This document shows positions 9,301-16,621 of a stretch of DNA of 64,000 nt, one piece after another. The position numbers and the translations under genes are program-made. This DNA is from UBA9630 sp037137555 (GTDB taxonomy: Bacteria; Patescibacteriota; Minisyncoccia; Moranbacterales; UBA2206). Position 1 is the stretch's first letter; every line of letters starts with the position of its first letter. The notes beneath the pieces are model-generated. The model saw nothing but the letters and a program-made list of their open reading frames with translations, did not search any database and had not been told where the DNA came from. Location of the stretch: positions 1 through 64,000 of the forward strand of contig JBAXKA010000002.1 of assembly GCA_037137555.1 (NCBI GenBank), read 5' to 3'.

Positions 9301-9368
9301 ATGGAATTTTGAAAGTGTTGGAAGGTGAAACAACATTAGAAGAGGTGGAGCGAGTAACCGAAATTTAG
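6348..9368 (+). CDS. Tandem GspE/PilB-type ATPase (two copies fused)
   Basis: GspE/PilB ATPases power pilus extension or type II secretion from the cytoplasmic side of the membrane. This 1006-aa protein holds two complete ATPase units in one frame: Walker A GPTGSGKTTTLYAI at about residues 310 and 757, each followed by an Asp box, Walker B (DIILVGEIRD and DIMMIGEIRD), a conserved HTN segment (FHTNSA and LHTNNA) and a four-cysteine zinc loop (CDCKEEY to CLKCGNTGYKGR; CDCKTKI to CDKCNHIGYKGR). An MshEN-like N-terminal region precedes the first. A normal family member has one unit of about 560 aa. An extended -10 (TGC TAAAAT at about 6290) precedes it. No pilin, PilC or PilT gene is adjacent. 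Confidence 0.9.
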   Translation: MIKITKKATGTEEEKKAISNKLVANVQHHSEEEETSKFADTLELPYIDTNIVPISVDSLKLLTEQDARKFSIATIQRKGKLVTVVATDPTKEATKEFLKNFSEKLGVKIKLFVISHYNFEKVLEKYKKIIFSEVLDQLNLTISDKDLSAFEVALKNLVTLKERVKEMPITEVMNIMMAGAYTLGASDVHIEPGENEFRLRYRIDGVLQDVAFFPLNIHKRIATRIKMMSGMKLNLADMAQDGTFEVNLADKKIAIRASSIPGSFGESIVMRLLDPDSIKVNIEQLGLQGLAYEIIQRQIEAPNGMILTTGPTGSGKTTTLYAIINKLNTPDKKIITIEDPIEYQLKGVSQTQIERSRGYTFATGLRAIVRQDPDIILVGEIRDDETADIAINSALTGHLVLSTFHTNSAIASIPRLVEMGVKPSFIAPAVNAIIGQRLVRKLCDCKEEYIPAKETTDSLKKVLSIISPRAKVDIPKNIEKLYRPKGCLKCGNTGYKGRMGIFEVLTLSPETEKLILDLAGETEITMAVLEEGMVTMLQDGILKAVTGITSIDEVKKVTGQGEFLENIYEKLMSQLLGSSLPIKKEFYTKTEACVNDFSKMQTLLTGTKITDTIKIIFSAAQILGVGDIHIEPEKESVKIRFRIDGILQTVASLPLTEYTTFLGQIKLLSGVKTEARQGVIDSRFSISFDEELVELKEKSVDIRVSIILGGFGETVVMRLLSKSSVELNLDKLGIRKQNLEKIKREVSKPNGVVLNTGPTGSGKTTTLYAILNLIKNPEIKIITVEDPIEYQMEGILQTPVSEKDGYTFSTALRALLRQNPDIMMIGEIRDNETALIAVQAALTGHLVLSTLHTNNASGAVARMLNMGVKPEDIVSGVNAFIAQRLVRTLCDCKTKIAPTEEEKQKIETVLKTISPKTQVEIPQLTEIYKPNGCDKCNHIGYKGRTTISEIFLLSREIQEAIMRGAITSELNQKAMEEGMITMPQDGILKVLEGETTLEEVERVTEI

Positions 9369-9550
9369 TAATAATCTGCAGGCAAAACTCTCGAACTAGG
9401 AGCCCAAGAAAAGGAACTGTATCGAGGAATAACTCAGCCAATTTGCTAAGAGCAAACTAACCATTTTACCCATGTCTTGAAAAAAGTTCCCCATATTGAT
9501 GACAAAAGATAGAAGTCACCAATTGCCTGCAATTTACTGCTAGCCACTGT
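9366..9550 (-). ncRNA. Candidate structured RNA with a 6S-like fold
   Basis: On the minus strand this gap folds as an irregular long hairpin. The closing helix is AGTAA with TTACT plus GCAGGCAA (9530-9523) with TTGCCTGC (9385-9378). Inside are a side hairpin GGTGAC/GTCATC (9520-9515 and 9503-9498), an inner helix GGAACT/AGTTCC (9490-9485 and 9418-9413) and an apical hairpin TTTGCT/AGCAAA. A TTGACA -35 (9585-9580) with a weak TTTTAT -10 precedes it. The shape resembles 6S RNA, which binds RNA polymerase, but I see no decisive signature and no terminator. The 3' end touches the stop codon of the ATPase gene. Confidence 0.4.
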
Positions 9551-9597
9551 TTTTTAATAAAAATAATAAAACACTGACTTGTCAATCTAGCATGTCC

Positions 9598-9626
9598 TTG
9601 GAGTTTTGTCAAATCAGGTATATACT
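9598..9626 (+). promoter_or_regulatory. Promoter of ruvB (leaderless)
   Basis: TTGGAG at 9598-9603, 17-bp spacer, TATACT at 9621-9626. The expected +1 (about 9633) falls on the ATG at 9634. The promoter lies inside the longer in-frame extension from 9592, which argues for the 9634 start. Confidence 0.6.
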
Positions 9627-9633
9627 GTTTTTA

Positions 9634-10632
9634 ATGATTACAAACTCCCACGAACAAATTGAAGACTTGAATCTAGACAATACTTTGCGTCCGCAAAGCT
9701 TTTTGGAATATGTTGGACAAGAGAAAGTTAAAAAAAATCTGGATATTCTTATTCAAGCTGCCAAAAAAAGACAAGAACAAATTGAACATGTTCTATTATA
9801 TGGTCCGGCCGGATTAGGCAAAACAACGCTGGCTAATATTATCGCCAAAGAATTGGGCGTAAGCATTAAAACGACTTCTGGTCCAGCGATTGAAAGAGTT
9901 GGTGATTTTGGATCCATTCTCACAAATTTGCAAGACGGCGATATTCTTTTTATTGATGAAATTCATCGCTTAAATAAATCCATCGAGGAAGTGCTTTATC
10001 CGGCCATGGAAGATTTTAAATTAGATATTGTTATTGGCAAAGGTCCATCAGCACGCACCATTCAATTGGATTTGCCAAAATTTACCCTGATTGGAGCAAC
10101 CACAAAACTGGGATCACTTTCCAATCCACTGCGAAATCGTTTTGGTGCCATTCATCGTTTGGAATTTTATGAAACTGGTGAAATAGAAAGAATTTTGCGT
10201 CGTTCCGGAAAAATTTTAGCCGTGCCCGTTGAAGACACAGGACTTTCTGAAATTGCTAAATGTGCCAGATGCACACCTCGCGTTGCTAATCGTCTTTTGA
10301 AACGAGTGCGGGATTTTTCTCAAATAAAAAATTACACCACAATTGATAGCGTCCGTGCCAGAGAAGCTTTGGAAATGATTGATGTTGATGAGTTGGGACT
10401 TGAACCGGCCGATAAACATATATTGCGCACGATTATTGAAAAATTCGGTGGCGGTCCAGTGGGACTTTCCACTGTTGCCGCTGCTACTTCGGAAGAAATA
10501 AAAACCATCGAAGATGTTTATGAGCCTTATCTTTTGCAAATCGGTTTTCTCACTCGCACTCCACGCGGAAGAGTTGCCACTGAATCGGCTTATAAACATT
10601 TGGGCATTAAATTTCCAGACAAGGTGGTTTGA
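9634..10632 (+). CDS. ruvB: Holliday junction branch migration helicase RuvB
   Basis: RuvB is the AAA+ motor that, with RuvA, drives branch migration of Holliday junctions. The 332-aa protein from ATG 9634 has the typical N-terminus (LRPQSFLEYVGQEKVKKNL), Walker A GPAGLGKTT near residue 57, Walker B ILFIDEIHRL, sensor and arginine-finger segments (GATTKLGSLSNPLRNRFG) and the C-terminal winged helix (GFLTRTPRGRVATESAYKHL). ruvC is 6 kb downstream; ruvA is not in the window. The in-frame TTG/ATG upstream is rejected because the promoter sits there. Confidence 0.95.
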   Translation: MITNSHEQIEDLNLDNTLRPQSFLEYVGQEKVKKNLDILIQAAKKRQEQIEHVLLYGPAGLGKTTLANIIAKELGVSIKTTSGPAIERVGDFGSILTNLQDGDILFIDEIHRLNKSIEEVLYPAMEDFKLDIVIGKGPSARTIQLDLPKFTLIGATTKLGSLSNPLRNRFGAIHRLEFYETGEIERILRRSGKILAVPVEDTGLSEIAKCARCTPRVANRLLKRVRDFSQIKNYTTIDSVRAREALEMIDVDELGLEPADKHILRTIIEKFGGGPVGLSTVAAATSEEIKTIEDVYEPYLLQIGFLTRTPRGRVATESAYKHLGIKFPDKVV

Positions 10633-10673
10633 ATTTTATTTATTTTAATTTAATTTTTTTATATTATCTATTT

Positions 10674-10913
10674 ATGCTTGTCATTGTCATTGGTCTTTAT
10701 GCTTTATTTGTTTTTAGCTTCATTTTAGTTTCTTTTTTTGTCGCCTATCATCTTGTCAAATTTTCAATCAATCAAAAATTTAGTCGCACTTTTGTTTTGC
10801 TTTTCCTAGTTGTTTCATTTTTCCTATTACTTTCCAATTTAGTTTTATTTTTTGCAGTTGATTGGAATGCAACTATCGCCAATTTTATTCCTAATAATTT
10901 CACTACTTTTTAA
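10674..10913 (+). CDS. Small two-helix membrane protein
   Basis: A 79-aa hydrophobic protein from ATG 10674 with two predicted membrane helices (MLVIVIGLYALFVFSFILV and VLLFLVVSFFLLLSNLVLFF) separated by a short basic loop. It starts about 40 bases after ruvB and ends 2 bases before the PH-domain membrane protein, so it is likely cotranscribed with that gene. No recognised family. The upstream in-frame TTG at 10629 would overlap the ruvB stop and is less likely. Confidence 0.6.
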   Translation: MLVIVIGLYALFVFSFILVSFFVAYHLVKFSINQKFSRTFVLLFLVVSFFLLLSNLVLFFAVDWNATIANFIPNNFTTF

Positions 10914-10915
10914 TT

Positions 10916-11503
10916 ATGCAAACTTTCAATCAATTTCATTTTAAAGGACAAAAGGACGGCGAAGAAATATTATTAGTCGTGCACAGGCATTGGTTTGATA
11001 TTTTAAGCCAATTTTTTATTATCCTGATGATGCTTATTTTGCTTTTTAGTAGCCTAATTTTTGCCTCACCAATTTTAGATTTTTTCAATGGCAATGTCAG
11101 TATAAATTTTTTACTTTTTGCAGAAAATATTTTTTTTATTTTTATCTGGCTCTTTTTTTTCATCATTTGGATTGATTATTATTTTGATGTATGGATTGTG
11201 ACAAATGAACGAATTGTTAATATTGAACAGTTTGGTCTTTTTTCTCGCGATGTCAGCGAATTAGAATTAGAAAATGTGCAAGATATAACTGTGGAAGTTT
11301 TGGGAATTATTCCAACTTTTCTTAACTATGGCCATCTCTATGTGCAAACGGCTGCTGAAAAAGAACGCTTTGTTTTTAAACATGTGCCAAATCCTTATAC
11401 GATTAAAGATCTTGTGATGAACTTGCAAAAAAGCTATGAAAAAAAAGAAGCTAGCGATCTTGGTGCAGTCATTCGCAAAGAAATTCATGATGAATTGAAT
11501 TAG
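10916..11503 (+). CDS. Bacterial PH-domain (DUF304-type) membrane protein
   Basis: The 195-aa protein has an N-terminal cytoplasmic segment, two membrane helices (about residues 30-55 and 65-90) and a C-terminal bacterial PH-like domain with the characteristic VWIVTNERIVNIEQFGLFSRDVSELELENVQDI stretch, followed by a charged tail. This architecture (YdbS/bPH2 type) is widespread in membrane-associated proteins of unknown function. It directly follows the 79-aa membrane protein. A palindrome begins right after its stop codon. Confidence 0.8.
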   Translation: MQTFNQFHFKGQKDGEEILLVVHRHWFDILSQFFIILMMLILLFSSLIFASPILDFFNGNVSINFLLFAENIFFIFIWLFFFIIWIDYYFDVWIVTNERIVNIEQFGLFSRDVSELELENVQDITVEVLGIIPTFLNYGHLYVQTAAEKERFVFKHVPNPYTIKDLVMNLQKSYEKKEASDLGAVIRKEIHDELN

Positions 11504-11519
11504 TTAGTTTTAAAACTAA
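11504..11519. promoter_or_regulatory. Palindrome in front of the restriction-modification operon
   Basis: A perfect 16-bp palindrome TTAGTTTTAAAACTAA directly follows the preceding stop codon and lies next to -10-like sequences (TATAAT, and TGC TATGCT ending near 11535) for the downstream operon. No T run follows, so it is not a clear terminator. It could be an operator. Confidence 0.35.
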
Positions 11520-11570
11520 TTATAATATGCTATGCTTTAAAATAGTGGTTTAATTTTTACGAAACTAATA

Positions 11571-12170
11571 ATGAAAAATGAGATAAAAAACATTGAAAAT
11601 GACTTAGAATTTGTAAGAAATATCTATTTTAAACTTTTAGCTATTTTGCCAAGTTTTAACATTACTGATAGCAAGATATTGCCATATGGATTAAAGGCAC
11701 ACACAAGATCCGTGAGCTGGTTAGTTGAGCAAGTTATTACACAGCAAACAAAATATAATGCAAAAAAACTTGGCATTGATGATGTCAATTTTGATTTTCC
11801 TGACACTTCCTTGCATGATTGTGAAATAATTGTAGGTGGGAAAAGTTATTTTGTTAATATAAAAACCCACAATATAGTGGGGAAAGAAAATAAAAATGAT
11901 ATTTCTGCAGTAGAAAAACTTTATTTTCAATATAGTGTCAATATGAATTACACGATAATTTACGCCTGCTTTGGTATTAAATTTGAAAATATAAATATAA
12001 GCTTCGTTAAGGATTATTTGGAAATTTTTTCACCACAATTTTTGCCAATCTATATAAATCCAAGAAATGATAAAATTCAAGCAACTTACAGGCATGATCA
12101 AATCCATAGAACACGAGAAGAATTTTTAAGAATGCTCCGAGAAAAATCAAAAAGTATTATTTTAAAATAA
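11571..12170 (+). CDS. Probable type II restriction endonuclease
   Basis: The 199-aa protein lies 4 bases upstream of a DNA methyltransferase. Its centre reads DTSLHDCEIIVGGKSYFVNIKTH, which fits a PD-(D/E)XK nuclease core (acidic residues on one strand, then NIK on the next). I do not recognise a specific restriction-enzyme family or its recognition site. Size and gene order (endonuclease then methylase, tightly coupled) match simple type II systems. Expected role: cutting unmethylated incoming DNA. The C-terminus is basic. No controller protein gene is seen. Confidence 0.65.
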   Translation: MKNEIKNIENDLEFVRNIYFKLLAILPSFNITDSKILPYGLKAHTRSVSWLVEQVITQQTKYNAKKLGIDDVNFDFPDTSLHDCEIIVGGKSYFVNIKTHNIVGKENKNDISAVEKLYFQYSVNMNYTIIYACFGIKFENINISFVKDYLEIFSPQFLPIYINPRNDKIQATYRHDQIHRTREEFLRMLREKSKSIILK

Positions 12171-12174
12171 AATT

Positions 12175-13008
12175 ATGAATAAAATTTTTAATGAAGATGT
12201 TTTGCTGGGAATAGATAAAATTAGTGATAATTCCATTGATTTGATATTGACCGATCCGCCATATTGTCTAGGAAAGGATTATGGCAATGACTCGGATCAG
12301 AAATCGTCAGAGGATTATTTAAATTGGACGTATCAATGGATTGATGCGGTTTTGCCAAAGTTAAAAAAAACTGGCAGTTTTTACATTTTTTTAAGCTGGC
12401 AATATTCTCCAGAAATTTTTGTTTACCTAAAAAAGAAAATTAGAATGGCTAATGAAATCATCTGGGATAGGCGAGTTCCGAGCATGGGAGGCTCTACTAG
12501 AAAGTTTTCTTCCGTGCATGATAATATAGGATTTTTTGTAAAAAGCAATGATTATTATTTTGACATTGATAGTATAAGAATTCCATATGATGCTGAAACT
12601 AAGAAAGCAAGAACGAGATCGATTTTTGTTGGCAAAAAATGGTTAGAGATTGGTTACAATCCAAAAGATTTATGGAGCACTTCTAGGATACATGCACAAG
12701 CACCAGAAAGAGAAAAACACCCAACACAAAAACCACTAGAAATAATCGAACGCATGGTAAAAGCAAGTTGTCCTAAGAATGGCATCGTGCTAGATCCATT
12801 TATGGGGACAGGGACAACGGCTATTGCTTGCTTGGCAAATGACAGACAATATGTTGGATTTGAAATAAATAAGGATTATCATAAATTAATATTAAATAGA
12901 ATTAAAAAGTATAATAGTTGTCCTACATTATTCAACCAACAAACTCAAGAGCTAATTAGTTTAGTTAAAAATGTTCAATGTCAACCACATCACTTATCAC
13001 TAAACTAA
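12175..13008 (+). CDS. DNA adenine/cytosine-N4 methyltransferase
   Basis: The 277-aa protein is an amino-methyltransferase with the catalytic TDPPY motif near residue 26 and the SAM-binding motif DPFMGTGTTAIAC near residue 207. Catalytic motif before SAM motif is the beta-class order. Between them a PTQKPLEIIERMV segment, typical of this class, precedes the SAM motif. It partners with the upstream probable endonuclease and would protect host DNA. N6-adenine and N4-cytosine methylation cannot be told apart here. The last 40 residues are an unconserved tail. Confidence 0.9.
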   Translation: MNKIFNEDVLLGIDKISDNSIDLILTDPPYCLGKDYGNDSDQKSSEDYLNWTYQWIDAVLPKLKKTGSFYIFLSWQYSPEIFVYLKKKIRMANEIIWDRRVPSMGGSTRKFSSVHDNIGFFVKSNDYYFDIDSIRIPYDAETKKARTRSIFVGKKWLEIGYNPKDLWSTSRIHAQAPEREKHPTQKPLEIIERMVKASCPKNGIVLDPFMGTGTTAIACLANDRQYVGFEINKDYHKLILNRIKKYNSCPTLFNQQTQELISLVKNVQCQPHHLSLN

Positions 13009-13050
13009 AAAAGATATTTCTTTTTTTAAGTTTCTCATAAAAAACAAAAA

Positions 13051-15042
13051 GTGAAAAATAAAAATATAAAAACGCAATTATACCTATTTTTGCTTTTTTT
13101 AATAGTAGCTTTGTTTTGTTTTGGGGAAAAAATATTCGCGCAAACTATTCCTGATGTTATTTTTAGTGCCGTTCAAACGAGTGGCTTATCATCAAACGAT
13201 GATTTTATAGAACTTTACAACACTACCTGCGTAGCCATTGATTTATCCGACTGGAAAATAATAAAAAAAACAAAAACGGGAATAACAGAAACTCCAATTG
13301 GAACATTAAAAAAATCTATCCCTGCAAAAGGCTACTTTCTCTGGGAAAACATAAAAGATGGCTTGACTGGAGTTCCTGACTATACTACAAAAACATATTA
13401 TTTATCTGATGATTATAGCATCGCTCTTTTTAATAAAGATGAAAAACAAATAGACTCAATTACTTGGGGAATAAATCAAAATCCTTTTGCAAATACATTG
13501 ACATATTCAAACAATCCCAAAAAATTAGAAACATTAAAAAGATCGTTGGATAATATTTTTTCAATTACAGAAAATTATTCACCAAAAGATTCTTCACTTA
13601 CTGAAATAGGCGAAATTGCTTTATGTCAAAAAACAGAACCCCCAAAAGAAGATTTGCTTGTTGAAAAAAATTATTCTGACAAAATAATAATCAACGAATT
13701 ATTTCCGGCACCAACTGCTGATTCTGGAAATGAAGAATTTATTGAATTATATAATTTAAGCGAAAAAGATGAAAATCTTTCTGGTTGGATTTTGCGAGAC
13801 TCATCAAAAACGGGAAAATATACTTTTCCTGAAAGCATAACAATAAAAACAAAAAGTTTTTTAGTTGTTGCTAAAAAAGATTTTGAATTTGCTCTGAATA
13901 ATTCCGGTGGAGAAAAAGTTTTGCTTTTTAATCCAGCTGAAAAAGAAATTTCTCGTGTAGAATATACTTCTTCTGCCAAAACTAATTATTCTTATGCTTT
14001 CAATGGAACAGCTTGGCAATGGACAAGCAAGGCTACTAAGGGAGCGGAAAATAAATTTGATGAAGTGCTTTCTGGGGAAATTAAAAAAGATAAAATAATT
14101 TATGTTAATATGTATGCTAATTTCGAAGCAACGACTGATGATAAGGCCAAGCATTTTACTTGGAATTTTGGTGATGGGCATAAAAGTTATCTTAAAAAAA
14201 CACGCCATAAATACGAAAAAACGGGAAGATATTTAGCCTCGCTAAAAGTTACTGGCGAAGGTGCTGATAATTTAATTAATTTTGAAGTGGTAGTGGAAAA
14301 ATTTGGCAAAGCCAAAGTGCAGATTATTTCGCTTTCACCAAATCCCAAAGGACTTGATTCTAAGAATGAATGGCTAGAAATTTTAAATGCGACTAAGAAA
14401 AAAATTGATCTTAAAGGCTGGAGCGTTGCCACTGGCTGGAAAAATTTAGCCAATCATCCTATCACTAAAAAATTTATTTTAAAATCCGGTGAGGCAAGAA
14501 AATTGACACGCGATTTTTGCGCTTTTTCTTTGGGAAATAAACAAGCGAAAATTGAATTGCGTTATCCTGATGGAAAAGTAGCCGATAAAATTAAATATGA
14601 TCGCAAAGATGATTCGATTGCGGAAGATGAAATTTATCAAAAAGAAAACGCTGATTGGCAATGGCTGGAAACACAAAAAGTAATTGTTGAAGAAAAAGCT
14701 CCGGCATTGTCAGAAGAAATAATAGAAAAAATAGAACCAAAAAAAGAAACTGTGCCAGAAGAAGAAAATAAAAATAATTTTCCAGAAATAAACCAAGAAA
14801 ATGCTGATTTTGATTTGGCCGATTTGGGAAAATATAGCGAAGATCCTATTTGGCGACAAAAACAAGCAAGACAAAATGCGCTACTTTTTGCGGGATCAAA
14901 CATTTCACCAGAAAAAATATTATTTCAAAACCAAAGTCGAGTATTGGGAGCTTCTTCGATAATTATTCCTGCCACAAAAAATTCGGATCAATTCTGGAAA
15001 AGAATCAATGCTAAGTTGAATGAGTTTATTTGGTTTTTTTGA
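13051..15042 (+). CDS. Secreted protein with lamin-tail and PKD domains
   Basis: A 663-aa exported protein (GTG start) with an N-terminal signal helix ending at about IFAQ. Domains in order: lamin-tail domain (residues about 30-150, with DDFIELYNTT), second lamin-tail domain (about 208-330, INELFPAP then EEFIELYNLSEKDENLSGWILRD), a PKD domain (about 345-425, WNFGDGHKS then HKYEKTGRY), and a third lamin-tail domain (about 425-540, NEWLEILNATKKKIDLKGW). The rest is a charged, probably disordered region ending in a hydrophobic tail. Such proteins are surface or extracellular in CPR bacteria; ligands are unknown. Confidence 0.85.
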   Translation: MKNKNIKTQLYLFLLFLIVALFCFGEKIFAQTIPDVIFSAVQTSGLSSNDDFIELYNTTCVAIDLSDWKIIKKTKTGITETPIGTLKKSIPAKGYFLWENIKDGLTGVPDYTTKTYYLSDDYSIALFNKDEKQIDSITWGINQNPFANTLTYSNNPKKLETLKRSLDNIFSITENYSPKDSSLTEIGEIALCQKTEPPKEDLLVEKNYSDKIIINELFPAPTADSGNEEFIELYNLSEKDENLSGWILRDSSKTGKYTFPESITIKTKSFLVVAKKDFEFALNNSGGEKVLLFNPAEKEISRVEYTSSAKTNYSYAFNGTAWQWTSKATKGAENKFDEVLSGEIKKDKIIYVNMYANFEATTDDKAKHFTWNFGDGHKSYLKKTRHKYEKTGRYLASLKVTGEGADNLINFEVVVEKFGKAKVQIISLSPNPKGLDSKNEWLEILNATKKKIDLKGWSVATGWKNLANHPITKKFILKSGEARKLTRDFCAFSLGNKQAKIELRYPDGKVADKIKYDRKDDSIAEDEIYQKENADWQWLETQKVIVEEKAPALSEEIIEKIEPKKETVPEEENKNNFPEINQENADFDLADLGKYSEDPIWRQKQARQNALLFAGSNISPEKILFQNQSRVLGASSIIIPATKNSDQFWKRINAKLNEFIWFF

Positions 15043-15066
15043 TATTTATAAAATTCATGCTATATT
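15039..15066 (+). promoter_or_regulatory. Promoter of the 67-aa membrane protein gene
   Basis: TTGATA (15039-15044), 16-bp spacer ending in TGC, TATATT (15061-15066). It begins inside the end of the preceding gene. Confidence 0.55.
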
Positions 15067-15106
15067 TATTATAAGTTTAATAAAAAAATAATTTAATAAA
15101 AAAAAT

Positions 15107-15310
15107 ATGTCGCATCCAAAACATTTATACATCACGGGTTTTGTTACTGGCACAATCTCGGGACTACTTTCATCACTAACAGCTTTTAGTATGATCGTAT
15201 TTATTTCTGACGGAAACAGTGTGGCAAGTCTTTCTATTATAACAACAGTAGTTGGGGCATTAGTCGGACTTTTTGTAGCCTTCGTAATCCACAAAACATC
15301 AAAGGCCTAG
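15107..15310 (+). CDS. Small membrane protein of 67 aa
   Basis: Two hydrophobic helices (about residues 8-32 and 40-62) joined by a short polar turn containing DGNS, with short cytoplasmic ends. No family recognised. A promoter just upstream supports it as a real gene, and it stands alone between the lamin-tail gene and the transposase remnant. Confidence 0.5.
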   Translation: MSHPKHLYITGFVTGTISGLLSSLTAFSMIVFISDGNSVASLSIITTVVGALVGLFVAFVIHKTSKA

Positions 15311-15423
15311 AAAGCGCCAAAAAATTAACTTTCTTTTAAAAAAGAAATGTCCCTGGCAAGATTGCTAGTGGCATGTTTTTCATGAGATTTTTTGTAATCA
15401 ACATAAGCACATTTTTAATAATA

Positions 15424-15835
15424 ATGGACCCACGAAAATTCAAAAATAAATACACAGCAAGCTCCGTCAGATTAAAAAATTATAATTACGCTCAAGACGG
15501 ATTATATTTCGTGACGATTTGCACTAAATAATCAATCATTTACTGGTGTTCTGACGCTGGGTAGAGACACATTGCAATGTGTCTCTACGGGTACTACACA
15601 ACATAAAAATAAATTTGGCCCGCAAATAAATAATTTATCATCAATTATTAGAGGATTTAAAGGTGCCGTAACAAAGCATACGAATATGTATTACCCACAT
15701 TCCTTATGGCAACCAAAATTCTATGACCACATAATCCGCAACGATGAAACATTGAATAAAATCCGTGAATATATAATCAAAAATCCGGAAATGTGGGAAC
15801 GAAATAAAAATAATATAGAAAATATATTTATCTGA
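15424..15835 (+). pseudogene. Decayed REP-associated tyrosine transposase (RAYT, Y1_Tnp)
   Basis: The first 35 codons (15424-15531) read MDPRKFKNKYTASSVRLKNY and then GLYFVTICTK, the classic N-terminus of TnpA_REP proteins, and then stop. After a palindrome (15561-15588) a frame to 15835 carries the family C-terminus: LSSIIRGFKGAVTKH, then WQPKFYDHIIRNDETLNKIREYIIKNP. The middle, which should hold the HUH metal-binding motif, is gone. The element is therefore an internally deleted, non-autonomous remnant. RAYTs are single-strand transposases that mobilise REP palindromes, and this one encloses such a palindrome. Confidence 0.85.
15561..15588. repeat. REP-like palindrome, copy 1
   Basis: Perfect 28-bp palindrome with arms GTAGAGACACATTG and its complement. 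The outer 8 bp (GTAGAGAC / GTCTCTAC) are shared with the copy at 53794-53822. It sits between the two surviving parts of the RAYT remnant. Confidence 0.85.
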
Positions 15836-15844
15836 AAAAATGTC

Positions 15845-15873
15845 TTGAAATTATTTTCATAAGATGCTAAGCT
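15845..15873 (+). promoter_or_regulatory. Promoter of the yebC-ruvC-ATP-grasp operon
   Basis: TTGAAA (15845-15850), 17-bp spacer ending in TGC, TAAGCT (15868-15873). The leader to the yebC ATG is about 23 nt. No other clear promoter is seen before 22010. Confidence 0.65.
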
Positions 15874-15902
15874 GGAAATAGAAAAATAATTACAACTTTT
15901 TT

Positions 15903-16619
15903 ATGTCTGGACACTCACATTGGGCGGGAATAAAACAACGAAAAGGAATTAACGATGCCAAGCGCGGTAAAATTTTTACTAAATTTGGAAAGTTAGTCAC
16001 GATTGCGGCACGAGATGGTGGCGGAAAATTAGATGCTAATTTTCAGTTGCGTATGGCGGTTGATCGTGCGCGCGAAATGAATATGCCCAAAGAAAATATT
16101 GAAAGAGCGATCAAGCGAGGAACGGGTGAAATTAAAGGTGCAATGATTGAAGAAATATTATATGAAGCAGTTGGACCAGGTGAATTAATGTTGCTTATTT
16201 CTTGCACAACAGATAATAAAAATCGCACAGTGTCTGAAGTAAAAACTATTTTAACAAAAAATAACTCCAAGCTCGGCGAAAAAGGCAGTGCTATGTGGAA
16301 TTTTGAACAAGTTGGCAATATCAGCCTTGCTCTTGAAAATAAAGATGTGACGGAATTGGAAATGCTCGCGATTGAAGCTGGTGCTAAAGATACAATGCGA
16401 GAAGATGATTTGCTAAATATAATCACAGAAGTAAAAGATTTTGCTCGTGTGCGGGAAAGTCTTGAAAAAGAAAAATTAAAAATAATTGATTCTGGTTTAA
16501 TTTATTTGCCAAAAAATACTATTACGGTCGATGAAAAAGCTCGTGAAAGCTTTGAAAATCTCATGGAACTTTTGGATGATCATGATGATGTCAGTGAAAT
16601 TTATAATAATTTAGCATAA
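15903..16619 (+). CDS. yebC: YebC/PmpR family protein
   Basis: The 238-aa protein has the family hallmark N-terminus (SGHSHWAGIKQRKGINDAKRG), followed by NMPKENIERAIKRGTGE and the acidic C-terminal domain. YebC-family proteins were annotated as transcriptional regulators; recent work on relatives (TACO1, YebC) ties them to translation, particularly proline-rich stretches. It is first in the operon and lies 2 bases before ruvC, the usual bacterial yebC-ruvC neighbourhood. Length and motifs are complete. Confidence 0.95.
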   Translation: MSGHSHWAGIKQRKGINDAKRGKIFTKFGKLVTIAARDGGGKLDANFQLRMAVDRAREMNMPKENIERAIKRGTGEIKGAMIEEILYEAVGPGELMLLISCTTDNKNRTVSEVKTILTKNNSKLGEKGSAMWNFEQVGNISLALENKDVTELEMLAIEAGAKDTMREDDLLNIITEVKDFARVRESLEKEKLKIIDSGLIYLPKNTITVDEKARESFENLMELLDDHDDVSEIYNNLA

Positions 16620-16621
16620 CC

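Noticed and set aside
9378..9470. tRNA on the minus strand (a TTCGA loop is present)
   Set aside because: No acceptor stem or 7-nt anticodon loop could be paired; the TTCGA lies in a helix that does not fit a T arm.
9592..9633. Longer N-terminus of ruvB
   Set aside because: The promoter lies inside it and RuvB families do not have this extension.
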